In this document: positions 5,725-13,395 of the stretch, one piece after another
Numbering within the stretch: position 1 is the first letter of the stretch
Layout: every line of letters begins with the position of its first letter
NCBI GenBank assembly: GCA_964546285.1
Contig: CAZJJK010000071.1
Span: 1 to 17,036, forward strand
Reading direction: 5' to 3'
Origin: CAZJJK01 sp964546285
GTDB lineage: Bacteria > Spirochaetota > Spirochaetia > Treponematales > Breznakiellaceae
Length of the DNA: 17,036 bases
Position numbers and translations under genes: made by a program
The notes under the pieces: model-generated
What the model was told of the DNA's origin: nothing
Database searches by the model: none
What the model saw: the letters and a program-made list of their open reading frames with translations, nothing else

Positions 5725-8565
5725 ATGGCAACCCGCTCAAAAAAAAGACGGATTGGTCTTCTCTGTAACCATTTAGGCGGCGCGACACGTCCTCATGAAA
5801 ACGCTGTCGCCCAAGCTTTAGCCGATGTCGCGGCAGACCGCGATTATGATTTAGTCTGTCTCCCCGGCCGCTTATTCCGTTCGGATAGTCCCAAAGCCGT
5901 TCGCGAGCGCTTTTTCGGCAATGTCGCGCAAGCCGCCTGCGTAGATGGGCTCGTCATTCATTCCTCCTTGCTTCAACGATATATACGAGACCTTGATCTG
6001 GACGCTTTCCGGCAAAGTCTTGAAGGTATACCGATGGTATACCTTGGACTAAGGCTCAGCGACGAGCCGGCTGTCGTTATAGACAACCGAGACGCGATGC
6101 GTCGCGTTATCATCCATTTAGCGGAGAATCATGGCGCTCGACGCATCGCCTTTATCAAAGGCCCGGAAGATAACCCTGAGGCCAGGGAGCGTTTAGAAGG
6201 CTATAGACAGGGCTTAGACGAGCGGGGCCTTAATTATGACCCAGCCTTGGTTTTTCCTGGCGAGTTCATGAAAGAATCCGGGGACAAGGTCGCGGCTTTA
6301 TTATTTGGAGGTCGACGGCGCGACTGTGACGCGGTGGCGGCCGTCAATGACGAGTCGGCTTTAGGCGTGTTGCGATCTCTCGGCGCCTACGGTTTACGTT
6401 GTCCGGACGATGTACTCGTATGCGGTTTTGACGATATTGAGGCGTCGCGCCTATCTTTACCGCCCTTGGCGACAATGAAACAAGAAATCTATGGGATGGC
6501 GCGCCAAGCTGGAGAAGCGCTTTGTGACCTCCTTGAAGGCAAGGCCATACCAAAGCTTACCGTTGTACCGGCTATCTTTATCCCTAGGGAAAGTTGCGGT
6601 TGCAAGGAAGGGAAAGAGGCTGAAGAGCGCGCCGCGAATCCAAGCGGCTATAAAGTCTTTACCGTGGACGACGCTACCTTAGCGACCCTCGCCTGCGCTA
6701 TCGGCGATAAACTGCCTGAACTTGGCGGGCGATCGCGAGCTTTCTTAGCGGCTCAAAGCGCCCGTTTAGCGAATAACTTTGGTTCTATTTTTCCTTCTGG
6801 AAATATTGAGAAGCTTTCCCAAATACTCGCGGGGATACTTGATGAAACGGAATTAGGCGGCCTTGATCCCGCGCTATGGCTGGAACCGGTAAAAGCCGCC
6901 TGTGACGCCTTACGTGGACCGCCGGGAAACCAGGATAGAGCCTTATTGGTTGACGCGCTACTAGCTAAATTGTCGCGTTCCGTCTATGACCGCCGGGCTG
7001 ATGCCTTACGGCGCGCGGCGCATCGGCATGACCGGTATGACTTCGCTCTGGCCGAAACCAGCCAAGCCTTGATCGGCGTTACTAATCTAGCCAGCCTTGG
7101 CGAAATCTTAAGCCAACACTTGTCGGATTTGGATATAGCCTTCTGTCTCATTATACTAGAACGCGGTAATAAAGCTTCTTCAGCCTTAAGGCCCGCCCTG
7201 CTCTGCGATAAAACCGGCTTCAAGGAATTCCCCAAAAACCCGCGTCTTTCCGTTCGCGGCGCTTTAAAGAAACAAACAGCGAAAATACAGATCGTTGAAA
7301 CCTTAACCCTGCGTGGTGAATATTTTGGCGTTGCCTCCTTCGGTATGGACGCGGCGCTAGGCCAGGTTACCGGCCTTTTACGTATGCATATCGCCGGCGC
7401 GCTTGGCTCTATCCATAATTACGAGGAAGCCGAGCGTAAACGAGCCACGATAGAGGCTCTAAACCGCGATTACGCCAAACAGTTAAGACGGCTCCATGCT
7501 CTGAGGGCTATCGACATGGCTATAACAGGCGGGCGGGATGAAAACGAGCTTTTAGCGATACTGCTGGAACAAGCCGCGATCCAATTAGGCGCGGACGCCG
7601 CCGCTATTCTTTTAGCCGACGAGCGCAAAGGCCACTTAGCCTATGGCGCCAGCCGCGGTTTCCGAACTGACGCGCTTAAACATTCCAAACTCCGCCTTGG
7701 CGAAGGTTATGCCGGAGAAGCCGCCCAAAGCCGTTCAATCATCATTGTGGAAGATTTAGCGGCAAATACGAAATCGTTCTCAAAATCCCCCTTATTAAAA
7801 AAAGAGGGCTTCGCCGCCTATTGCGCCGCGCCGCTTTACGCTAGAGGCGTCCTTATGGGGGTTATCGAACTGTTCATGCGCCGCGCTTTCTCGCCGGATG
7901 ACGATTGGAAGGAATTTTTGGAAGCGGTCGCCGGTCAGGCGGCCATTGCCCTGGATAATCGGACCTTAATGAGGGGCTTAGAAAAGGCCAATGAGGACCT
8001 TCTGTCAGCCTATGATGAAACGATAGAGGGCTGGTCCAGGGCCTTGGATCTGCGCGATCATGAGACGCAGGGACATTCCATCCGCGTCGCCGCCCAAACC
8101 GTGGAACTAGGAAGACGGCTCGGTCTTGAGGAAAAGGAACTTACCCTGCTTTATCGGGGCGCCCTGCTGCATGACATTGGGAAGGTGGCCATATCGGATA
8201 GCATCCTGCTCAAGCCCGGCGTCCTGACAGAGGAAGAAGCGGAAAAAATGCGCGATCATCCGCGCTTCGCCTACGAACTCTTGTATCCTATAGCCCATTT
8301 AAGGCCGGCTATCGATATTCCCTATTGCCACCATGAAAAATGGGACGGGACGGGTTATCCGCGCGGACTTGCGGGTAATCAGATTCCTCTCTCAGCCAGA
8401 ATTTTTGCCGTTATAGACGTTTGGGACGCTCTTATCTCAGGCCGTCCATATAGGGAAGCCTGGAGCGAAGCGGACGCCCTTTCTTATATACGGGACCAAG
8501 CGGGCAAGCATTTTGACCCAGAGATTGTGGAAATTTTCCTTGACATAAAAACCCACGCGCGTTGA
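5725..8565 (+). CDS. LacI-like sensor, two GAF regions and HD-GYP c-di-GMP phosphodiesterase
   Basis: A 946-residue single-chain sensor enzyme. Residues about 8-295 form a LacI/periplasmic-binding type-1 fold (RRIGLLCNHLGG; DGLVIHSSLL; RRIAFIKGPEDNPEARERLEGYRQG; VNDESALGVLRSLG; VCGFDDIEASRLSLPPLAT) ending in PRESCGC. There is no DNA-binding domain, signal peptide or membrane helix, so it should sense a cytoplasmic sugar-like ligand. After a helical linker come a weak GAF-like region (about 440-565) and a clear GAF (about 595-745). The HD-GYP domain (about 765-940) has intact HDIGK (His816-Asp817), His869-His870 and GTGYP (877-879), so it should hydrolyse cyclic di-GMP. An in-frame ATG at 5662 would add 21 residues but overlaps the HIT gene; 5725 starts just before the sensor fold. 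TATAGT lies six bases before it, with no well-placed Shine-Dalgarno. Confidence 0.9.
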   Translation: MATRSKKRRIGLLCNHLGGATRPHENAVAQALADVAADRDYDLVCLPGRLFRSDSPKAVRERFFGNVAQAACVDGLVIHSSLLQRYIRDLDLDAFRQSLEGIPMVYLGLRLSDEPAVVIDNRDAMRRVIIHLAENHGARRIAFIKGPEDNPEARERLEGYRQGLDERGLNYDPALVFPGEFMKESGDKVAALLFGGRRRDCDAVAAVNDESALGVLRSLGAYGLRCPDDVLVCGFDDIEASRLSLPPLATMKQEIYGMARQAGEALCDLLEGKAIPKLTVVPAIFIPRESCGCKEGKEAEERAANPSGYKVFTVDDATLATLACAIGDKLPELGGRSRAFLAAQSARLANNFGSIFPSGNIEKLSQILAGILDETELGGLDPALWLEPVKAACDALRGPPGNQDRALLVDALLAKLSRSVYDRRADALRRAAHRHDRYDFALAETSQALIGVTNLASLGEILSQHLSDLDIAFCLIILERGNKASSALRPALLCDKTGFKEFPKNPRLSVRGALKKQTAKIQIVETLTLRGEYFGVASFGMDAALGQVTGLLRMHIAGALGSIHNYEEAERKRATIEALNRDYAKQLRRLHALRAIDMAITGGRDENELLAILLEQAAIQLGADAAAILLADERKGHLAYGASRGFRTDALKHSKLRLGEGYAGEAAQSRSIIIVEDLAANTKSFSKSPLLKKEGFAAYCAAPLYARGVLMGVIELFMRRAFSPDDDWKEFLEAVAGQAAIALDNRTLMRGLEKANEDLLSAYDETIEGWSRALDLRDHETQGHSIRVAAQTVELGRRLGLEEKELTLLYRGALLHDIGKVAISDSILLKPGVLTEEEAEKMRDHPRFAYELLYPIAHLRPAIDIPYCHHEKWDGTGYPRGLAGNQIPLSARIFAVIDVWDALISGRPYREAWSEADALSYIRDQAGKHFDPEIVEIFLDIKTHAR

Positions 8566-8637
8566 TTCGCGGCGCGGCCTTCTTTCTCTCGCCTTATTGG
8601 AGCCTTCTGAAAACTTCCCCCGCCAACATTCTTCCGA

Positions 8638-9489
8638 TCACGGCGTGTCCTCGATATATGTGACCACATTCGCGAAACTCGTCTTTTTAGGGAGCTCGTC
8701 GTAATGAGAATATTTCGCCTTGATCTTAGCCAGCGCGTCTTCATCGCCTATGGCTTCCTTAATATCGATAAAATACTGTTTATACTCAACCAGGTCATTT
8801 TCAGCGGACATTGGCCCATGTCCAGGCACAACGTAATCAGGGCTGAACATATTTATCAGCCTCGCCAGAGACGCGATCCATTCATCAGCGTTCGCGCCGG
8901 CGCTTTTATCCAAAAACGGATGATACCTTTTATACAGCAAATCCCCCACAAAAAGCATATTCTTGTTTCGGTAATAGACGACAAGGTCTTTGTCAGTATG
9001 TCCGCCGCCAATCGGTATAATATCGATGATATCGTCGCCATCACGAATAGAGCATTGTTCCCCGACCTTCGTATAAGCCAAACGCTTTGTCGTGTTTTGA
9101 TCTAGTACGTACCTATTCCAAAGTTCATCGCTATAGTTCGGAATGTATATTCTTTCAGCGCCAAATAGGTAATTCCCCGCCGTATGGTCATGATGAAGAT
9201 GGGTATTGATGATAAAAACCTTTTTGTCCGCGACCAAATTCTGTATCGAGTTGAAGAACGCCTTCTCCGATCCTTCTTTCTTCGTGTCGATTATCACAAC
9301 CATGTTTTTTAGCAGTATTATGCCGCTATTGCCGCCGCCCCCAAATGAAACGATCACGTTTTCCCCATATTTTATTTTTTCCTCAAAAGCGTATTCTTTT
9401 AAGGCTCTTAACGAAGAACAGCTCCCCAAAAGCAGGCTCAGTATTCCCATAAAAACCCCCAATACCGCGATATTCTTGGTCTTAAGCAT
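8638..9489 (-). CDS. Metallo-beta-lactamase-fold lipoprotein hydrolase
   Basis: A 283-residue exported hydrolase. The N-terminus MLKTKNIAVLGVFMGILSLL ends in the lipobox Leu-Leu-Gly-Ser-Cys (Cys24), so it should be a membrane-anchored lipoprotein. The metal-binding motifs of the superfamily follow in order: THLHHDHTAGN, GGGHTDKDLVVY, FVGDLLY and VPGHGP. The HxHxDH motif is intact, so two zinc ions are likely. The layout resembles class-B beta-lactamase-like hydrolases, but the substrate cannot be told. The start is the ATG at 9489, with GGAGGT about six bases upstream; a longer frame beginning at 9528 lacks such support and would put 13 residues before the signal peptide. The next piece upstream on the same strand is the Crp/Fnr fragment, 68 bases away, which could be its regulator. 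Confidence 0.88.
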   Translation of the reverse strand: MLKTKNIAVLGVFMGILSLLLGSCSSLRALKEYAFEEKIKYGENVIVSFGGGGNSGIILLKNMVVIIDTKKEGSEKAFFNSIQNLVADKKVFIINTHLHHDHTAGNYLFGAERIYIPNYSDELWNRYVLDQNTTKRLAYTKVGEQCSIRDGDDIIDIIPIGGGHTDKDLVVYYRNKNMLFVGDLLYKRYHPFLDKSAGANADEWIASLARLINMFSPDYVVPGHGPMSAENDLVEYKQYFIDIKEAIGDEDALAKIKAKYSHYDELPKKTSFANVVTYIEDTP

Positions 9490-9557
9490 CCCAGCACCTC
9501 CGCTATAATCATCGCGGGTAAGATACACGAGGAAATCTTTATCGGCGTTATCATAGG

Positions 9558-9704
9558 TTAATTATTTGGGCGCGTTGGGCTTTTTCTAAGAATTCGGTTA
9601 AGCGATATCGGCGTTACGCCAAGATATCGCGCTATTTGATACTGTCTCAATCTCTTAGCGATAGAGCCATAGCGGGCCAAAAACGCCTTGTATCTCGCTT
9701 CGGC
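9558..9704 (-). CDS. Crp/Fnr-family regulator, C-terminal fragment (cut by gap)
   Basis: Forty-eight residues and a stop codon lie between the N-run and position 9558. The stretch RYKAFLARYGSIAKRLRQY followed by QIARYLGVTPISLNRILRK is the typical end of a Crp/Fnr regulator: the helix after the cyclic-nucleotide-binding barrel, then the C-terminal helix-turn-helix that ends with 'SxxRIRRK'. This cannot be the end of the glycoside hydrolase on the other side of the gap, although the two are formally in frame because the gap is filled with 100 N. The N-terminal sensor domain is missing, so the ligand is unknown. It lies 68 bases upstream of the metallo-hydrolase gene in the same direction and could control it. 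Confidence 0.75.
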   Translation of the reverse strand, partial: AEARYKAFLARYGSIAKRLRQYQIARYLGVTPISLNRILRKSPTRPNN

Positions 9705-9804
9705 NNNNNNNNNNNNNNNNNNNNNNNNNNNNNNNNNNNNNNNNNNNNNNNNNNNNNNNNNNNNNNNNNNNNNNNNNNNNNNNNNNNNNNNNNNNNNNNN
9801 NNNN
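9705..9804. other. Assembly gap (100 N)
   Basis: Exactly 100 N bases, a placeholder whose true length is unknown. It must hide the C-terminal half of the glycoside hydrolase domain and the N-terminal part of the Crp/Fnr regulator, so the real gap should be well over 100 bases, or the scaffold join is wrong. Confidence 0.98.
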
Positions 9805-10838
9805 TATTTCCATACACCGGCGGTGAGCGGTTGCGTTGGCGCGGCCTGGCGCGCCCAGCGGAAGACACGGCCCAATAAGCGCGTGGAGTTGTCCAATAAA
9901 CCGGCGGAATTCCCTATTTCATTGTACAAGTCCCAGCCAAAAACCCGTTCATCCTTAGCGAAAGCGGAAACGATGGACCCAGCATAATCGGCTAAACGAC
10001 CCCACGCTGTCTCATTAGTGATGGCGGCCGTTCCGGGGCCCCTGACCCAGCGCGAATTATGGACGCCGGGGATAGGCTGTTTTTGGCGGCCGGGCCGAGG
10101 CTTATCGTTCCAGCAATCATCAAAGAGGACAAAGAGGACCGAAAGGCCGAAGCTGTCGGCCGCGTCCAGAAAACGCTTCATCCGCTCCACTAAGCCGCCA
10201 GCGTCCTCCAGCCACGCCAGATCATGCAGGTACACGCGCAGCAGGTTAAAGCCCAGACTACCAGCTAAGGCAAGTTCGCGTGTGATAAGATCGATATCAA
10301 AAGCTCCGCGCCGCCACATATCGATCTGATTGACAGCCGTAGCGGGTATATAGTCGCAACCGACCGGCCAAGGCCGCGCGGCGTACCAGGCGGCGGCTTT
10401 GGCTGGAGGCCATACGTCCCCAGCCGATAATCCAGCGTCGGAGGCTATGGAGGAAGCTTCTAGTTCTGGCCGCTCACGTTGACGTTCCAGCGTTTGGGTT
10501 AAGCCTAAAAGCGGATGTCCCAGATAAGCCCGAAGATCCAAGCTGTCCGCTTTGTGGAGGCGGAGACGGGCGGCGTAGCTCCGGCCGCTTTCTGGGTGAT
10601 AGAGCTTCCCGCCCGTCCATTCGCCGTCGCGGTAACGGAGGCCCTCAAACAAGCGGAGACCAAGCAGGGGCCGATCGCGAAGAGAAGGATTGGGATTGGC
10701 GGTATCGGTTTCGCCGTTGTCAAAGCCCTCAGCCAGTACGCCATGGTAATAAGAGCCATCACGTATTATGTCCACACGGTAGCGCCAACGCGCGATCATC
10801 CAAGAGCCGATTATTTGGTCGGCTGCCTTTTCTGCCAT
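9805..10838 (-). CDS. DUF2147 domain fused to a cellulase-like glycoside hydrolase (C-terminus in gap)
   Basis: 344 residues are visible before the gap. Residues about 5-120 match DUF2147: IIGSWMIARWR, the dGxyxG-type strand, NPNPSLRDRPLLGLRLFEGL, GEWTGGKLYHPESGRSY and AYLGHPLLGLTQTLERQ. A 30-residue linker follows. From about 147 comes a (beta/alpha)8 glycoside hydrolase of the type often annotated as beta-xylanase or cellulase: WYAARPWPVGCDYIPATAVN, GFNLLRVYLHDLAW, LFVLFDDCWN, GVHNSRWV and WDLYNEIGNS, with Asn306-Glu307 as the likely acid/base. The nucleophile Glu would be in the gap. No signal peptide is visible. The ATG at 10838 has TATACT seven bases before it and no Shine-Dalgarno; an upstream ATG at 10919 adds 27 residues without support. 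The substrate is probably a beta-linked polysaccharide or oligosaccharide. Confidence 0.8.
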
Positions 10839-10845
10839 ACCCAAA

Positions 10846-10874
10846 AGTATAGCGCTATCAATTAACGTATTGAA
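10846..10874 (-). promoter_or_regulatory. Candidate promoter of the DUF2147-hydrolase gene
   Basis: On the minus strand TTCAAT and TATACT are 17 bases apart, and TATACT ends seven bases before the ATG at 10838. The expected transcript start would be at or next to the ATG, which supports that start and a leaderless mRNA. Confidence 0.4.
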
Positions 10875-10939
10875 GCTAAAGCTTCCATGAATTAGTATAA
10901 AAGAGTGAAATATATCCATTATTTACAGGTAGGCGGGCG

Positions 10940-11458
10940 GTGCTAAAAAAGAAGGTTTGCTTCCTAGGCTCTTTTGGCGTTGGGAAGACCAGTCTGATTC
11001 GGCGCTATGTGCTCAACGTGTTTTCTGAAGCCTACCTTTCTACCGTAGGGGTAAAAATAGATAAAAAAATAATCCAAGTTAATAAAGAAACTGAACTTAC
11101 CCTCTTACTTTGGGATCTGGAAAACCGCGATAATATTCGGGACATGTCGGAAAGTTATTTAGCGGGGATGTCCGCTTATTTTCTGGTAGCGGACGGCACG
11201 CGAGAAGATAGCATAGACTTTGTCTATCAAGCCGGAGAGTGGCTTAGGCCTCTTTATCGTGAAGTTCCCGCCGTCCTCTTATTGAACAAGGTAGATCTTC
11301 GCGACAAATGGGTAATCACCGATCGCGATTTACAAGGCGCGCGTTTTGTCGATAAGACCATACTCCATACCAGCGCAAAGACCGGCGCTGGGGTTGAAGA
11401 CGCCTTCCTTGTCATAGCTGAAAAAATACTGGAGGCCTCTCCCTGTGTCTTACGCTGA
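10940..11458 (+). CDS. Ras/Rab-like small GTPase
   Basis: A 172-residue cytoplasmic GTPase of the prokaryotic Ras-like group. The P-loop is GSFGVGKTSL (G1, 10-19), Thr35 sits in the switch-I position (YLSTVGVKI), NKVD (116-119) is G4 and TSAKTG (144-149) is G5. The switch-II motif DxxG is degenerate: the sequence reads WDLENRD, with Asn62 where Gly is expected and no Gln after it, so intrinsic hydrolysis may be slow or dependent on a partner. The start is GTG, supported by AGGTAGG six bases upstream. The stop overlaps the start of the next gene by 14 bases, so expression with the OmpA-type membrane protein is coupled. It is probably the moving part of an envelope-associated switch, with the next protein as its partner. 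Confidence 0.9.
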   Translation: MLKKKVCFLGSFGVGKTSLIRRYVLNVFSEAYLSTVGVKIDKKIIQVNKETELTLLLWDLENRDNIRDMSESYLAGMSAYFLVADGTREDSIDFVYQAGEWLRPLYREVPAVLLLNKVDLRDKWVITDRDLQGARFVDKTILHTSAKTGAGVEDAFLVIAEKILEASPCVLR

Positions 11459-12998
11459 AGAACTGGAAGCCAGGCTGCGCGAGCTAGCGCCCAGAGAGCG
11501 AGGACAGTTAGAGTTATTACGCGAGCGGCTAAAAGCTAAAGCGCTAACGCCAGAAGAAATAGGCAAGCTTTTACCTGAGGCGGTCCCTTTTGGGGAAAAA
11601 GAGGGGCACGGTTTATCGGAATCCATGATTGAGGTGACTGAAAGAGCCATAGACTTATCGATTCAACACAATCCAGAGAATTTATCTACCGCCTTCTTTC
11701 CCATCATAGGCGCGGCGATACGTAAGGCGATAAATAAGCTTATGGCGGACCTTATGTCCTCCATGAACGCGTCGTTGGAGTCGGCTCTTTCCTTTAAACG
11801 TCTAGCTTGGCGCTGGGAAGCTTGGCGAAAACATATACCCTATTCAGAGCTTGTACTCCAACACACCTTGCGTTATCGGGTGGATCATATCTTTCTCATT
11901 CACAACCGCACCGGGCTTCTCCTACGCTCATTGTCACGGCCGCCCGCGGCTGTCGCCGACGATGACATGGTGGCATCTATGTTAACAGTGGTAAAAGATT
12001 ATATAAAAGACTCATTGTCGCTTAAAAAAGCGGAAGCGGTAAATGTCATTTCTGTTGGCGCTTATAATGTCATCGTGGAGGAAGGCCCTAAAGCATTAAT
12101 AGCCGCGGTGGTCCGAGGAGCTCCAGATATTGAGCTCCGTTCCCATATACAGGAAAGCCTGGAGACAATACATCGTTCTCTCGGTTCGATATTGGAGCGT
12201 TTTTCCGGCGAAACAGAGCCCTTTTCCGCCGCGGACGCTTGGTTAAAATCCTGTTTGCTCAGCCGCGATCTACGCCCCGCTGGCCGCAAACCTGTCTATG
12301 CCATAATTCTTGTCGCTCTGGCTTTGGCGGCTGCCGCCGTCGCCATCAGCTTTGGCCTTATCGGCCTTTACCGTAGAGGCTCCGCCGTGAAAGCCCTGGA
12401 AGCCGAACCCGGCATCATGGTAGCCGCCGCGCGCGGTCGTTTTGGGCCGGACGAGCTCCGGCTCCTGCGCGATCCGCGGGCACGGCCAGCGGCCCAGGTT
12501 CTGCAAGAAAAGGACATAGACGCGCGTTCCTTCGTTCTGCGGGAAGAAGCCTTCTATTCGCCGGAGCTAGGATCGCCGGCGGCTCCGGCGGAGCGGCCTA
12601 TTCCGGAAGAGCTCTTAGCCATCGCCCGTGAGCTTTCCGGTTTTACCCTACTCTTTGAACAAGATTCCGAGGAATTGAGAGAAGGGCAAGAGGATATCAT
12701 CCGACAGGCCGGTTCGCTCATCAACGATTTGGTAGAAAAGGCGAAAACAGCCAACTTCAACGTCATAGTCGAGTTAACCGGACACTCGGCCGGCTCCGTC
12801 GCGGATGATCTGAGCTACGCGATCAGCCAGGAAAGGGCCCAAAAAGCCATGGACCTATTCACCGAGCTCAATCAACCCCTGGTCCGCTATGTCCGCACCC
12901 GCGGCGTCGGCATAGACGAGCCCTTGGCCGCCGAGGAATTGACGGAGGAGGACCGTGTCCGCAACCGTAGCGTCACCTTCAAAGCGCTTATTGAATAA
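11445..12998 (+). CDS. Membrane protein: cytoplasmic roadblock-like region, one TM helix, OmpA domain
   Basis: A 517-residue protein. Residues 1-45 are charged and helical. Residues about 60-130 carry the family-typical LSESMIEVTERAIDLSIQHN and a helical stretch. Residues about 140-250 (RYRVDHIFLIHNRTGLLLRS; DDDMVASMLTVVKDYIKDSL; VNVISVGAYNVIVEEGPKAL; PDIELRSHIQESLETIHRSL) have the strand and helix order of roadblock/longin-type domains, which often regulate Ras-like GTPases; this is my inference. A membrane helix spans about 284-309. The rest should be periplasmic: a spacer, then an OmpA peptidoglycan-binding domain (about 398-515) with VELTGHSAGS, LSYAISQERAQKAMDLF, VRTRGVG and EEDRVRNRSVTFKALIE. 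The start is GTG with GGAGG nine bases upstream, overlapping the GTPase gene. It could link a GTPase in the cytoplasm to the cell wall. Confidence 0.85.
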   Translation: MSYAEELEARLRELAPRERGQLELLRERLKAKALTPEEIGKLLPEAVPFGEKEGHGLSESMIEVTERAIDLSIQHNPENLSTAFFPIIGAAIRKAINKLMADLMSSMNASLESALSFKRLAWRWEAWRKHIPYSELVLQHTLRYRVDHIFLIHNRTGLLLRSLSRPPAAVADDDMVASMLTVVKDYIKDSLSLKKAEAVNVISVGAYNVIVEEGPKALIAAVVRGAPDIELRSHIQESLETIHRSLGSILERFSGETEPFSAADAWLKSCLLSRDLRPAGRKPVYAIILVALALAAAAVAISFGLIGLYRRGSAVKALEAEPGIMVAAARGRFGPDELRLLRDPRARPAAQVLQEKDIDARSFVLREEAFYSPELGSPAAPAERPIPEELLAIARELSGFTLLFEQDSEELREGQEDIIRQAGSLINDLVEKAKTANFNVIVELTGHSAGSVADDLSYAISQERAQKAMDLFTELNQPLVRYVRTRGVGIDEPLAAEELTEEDRVRNRSVTFKALIE

Positions 12999-13008
12999 GG
13001 CCTCCTCC

Positions 13009-13312
13009 ATGAATATTTTCTCGAAGTATATCGATAACCATACGATAAGGACGGAGAGCGGCCTGCGGCGCCTTTTCCGGTCGCTGGCGAAAAAGACGCA
13101 TCCCGATACGNNNNNNNNNNNNNNNNNNNNNNNNNNNNNNNNNNNNNNNNNNNNNNNNNNNNNNNNNNNNNNNNNNNNNNNNNNNNNNNNNNNNNNNNNN
13201 NNNNNNNNNNGACCTTTTTCTACGCTTCGAAAAAGAGCTGTACGAACTGCGCGGCGACTCGGTGGTGGCTAATTACCCCTATTCCACCGTATCCTTGAGG
13301 ATAGAAAGTTAA
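13009..13312 (+). CDS. J-domain (DnaJ-like) protein, interrupted by gap
   Basis: The frame starts with ATG at 13009, ten bases after the stop of the OmpA-type gene, with AGG eight bases upstream. The first 34 residues (MNIFSKYIDNHTIRTESGLR, then RLFRSLAKKTHPDT) contain helix II and the His-Pro-Asp triad (31-33) of a J-domain, the part that stimulates Hsp70 ATPase. An N gap then hides the rest of the J-domain. After it an open frame in phase with a gap length divisible by three gives LFLRFEKELYELRGDSVVAN and ends with TAA at 13310-13312. A one-base shift at the CCCC run lets it continue to 13395 (see that entry). The gene is third in the GTPase operon. It probably recruits an Hsp70 to the complex or acts as a scaffold. 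Confidence 0.65.
13111..13210. other. Assembly gap (100 N)
   Basis: Exactly 100 N bases, a placeholder of unknown true length, inside the J-domain gene immediately after the His-Pro-Asp-Thr codons. The coding frames on its two sides agree only if the true gap is a multiple of three. Confidence 0.98.
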
Positions 13313-13395
13313 GCTCTGCCATCATCTTCATCGATTGGCTCCTGGACGGAATACGGGAAAAGCGCGGAGACCGAGACGGCGAAAAAGCTTTATGA
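13276..13395 (+). other. Probable frameshifted C-terminal continuation of the J-domain gene
   Basis: If one base were added in the CCCC run at 13276-13279, the J-domain frame would continue past its stop at 13310 as LFHRILEDRKLSSAIIFIDW, then LLDGIREKRGDRDGEKAL, and end with TGA at 13393-13395. These residues look like ordinary protein and have no start codon of their own. The TGA touches the stop codon of the convergent gene (13390-13392). Both points suggest that the visible early stop comes from a sequencing or assembly error in the homopolymer, or from a real frameshift mutation. Confidence 0.5.

Noticed and set aside
8704..9105. 133-codon plus-strand frame
   Set aside because: It lies wholly opposite the metallo-hydrolase gene, whose motifs and ribosome-binding site are clear.
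9490..9528. 13-residue extension of the metallo-hydrolase
   Set aside because: The lipoprotein signal peptide starts at the ATG at 9489, which has GGAGGT at the right distance.
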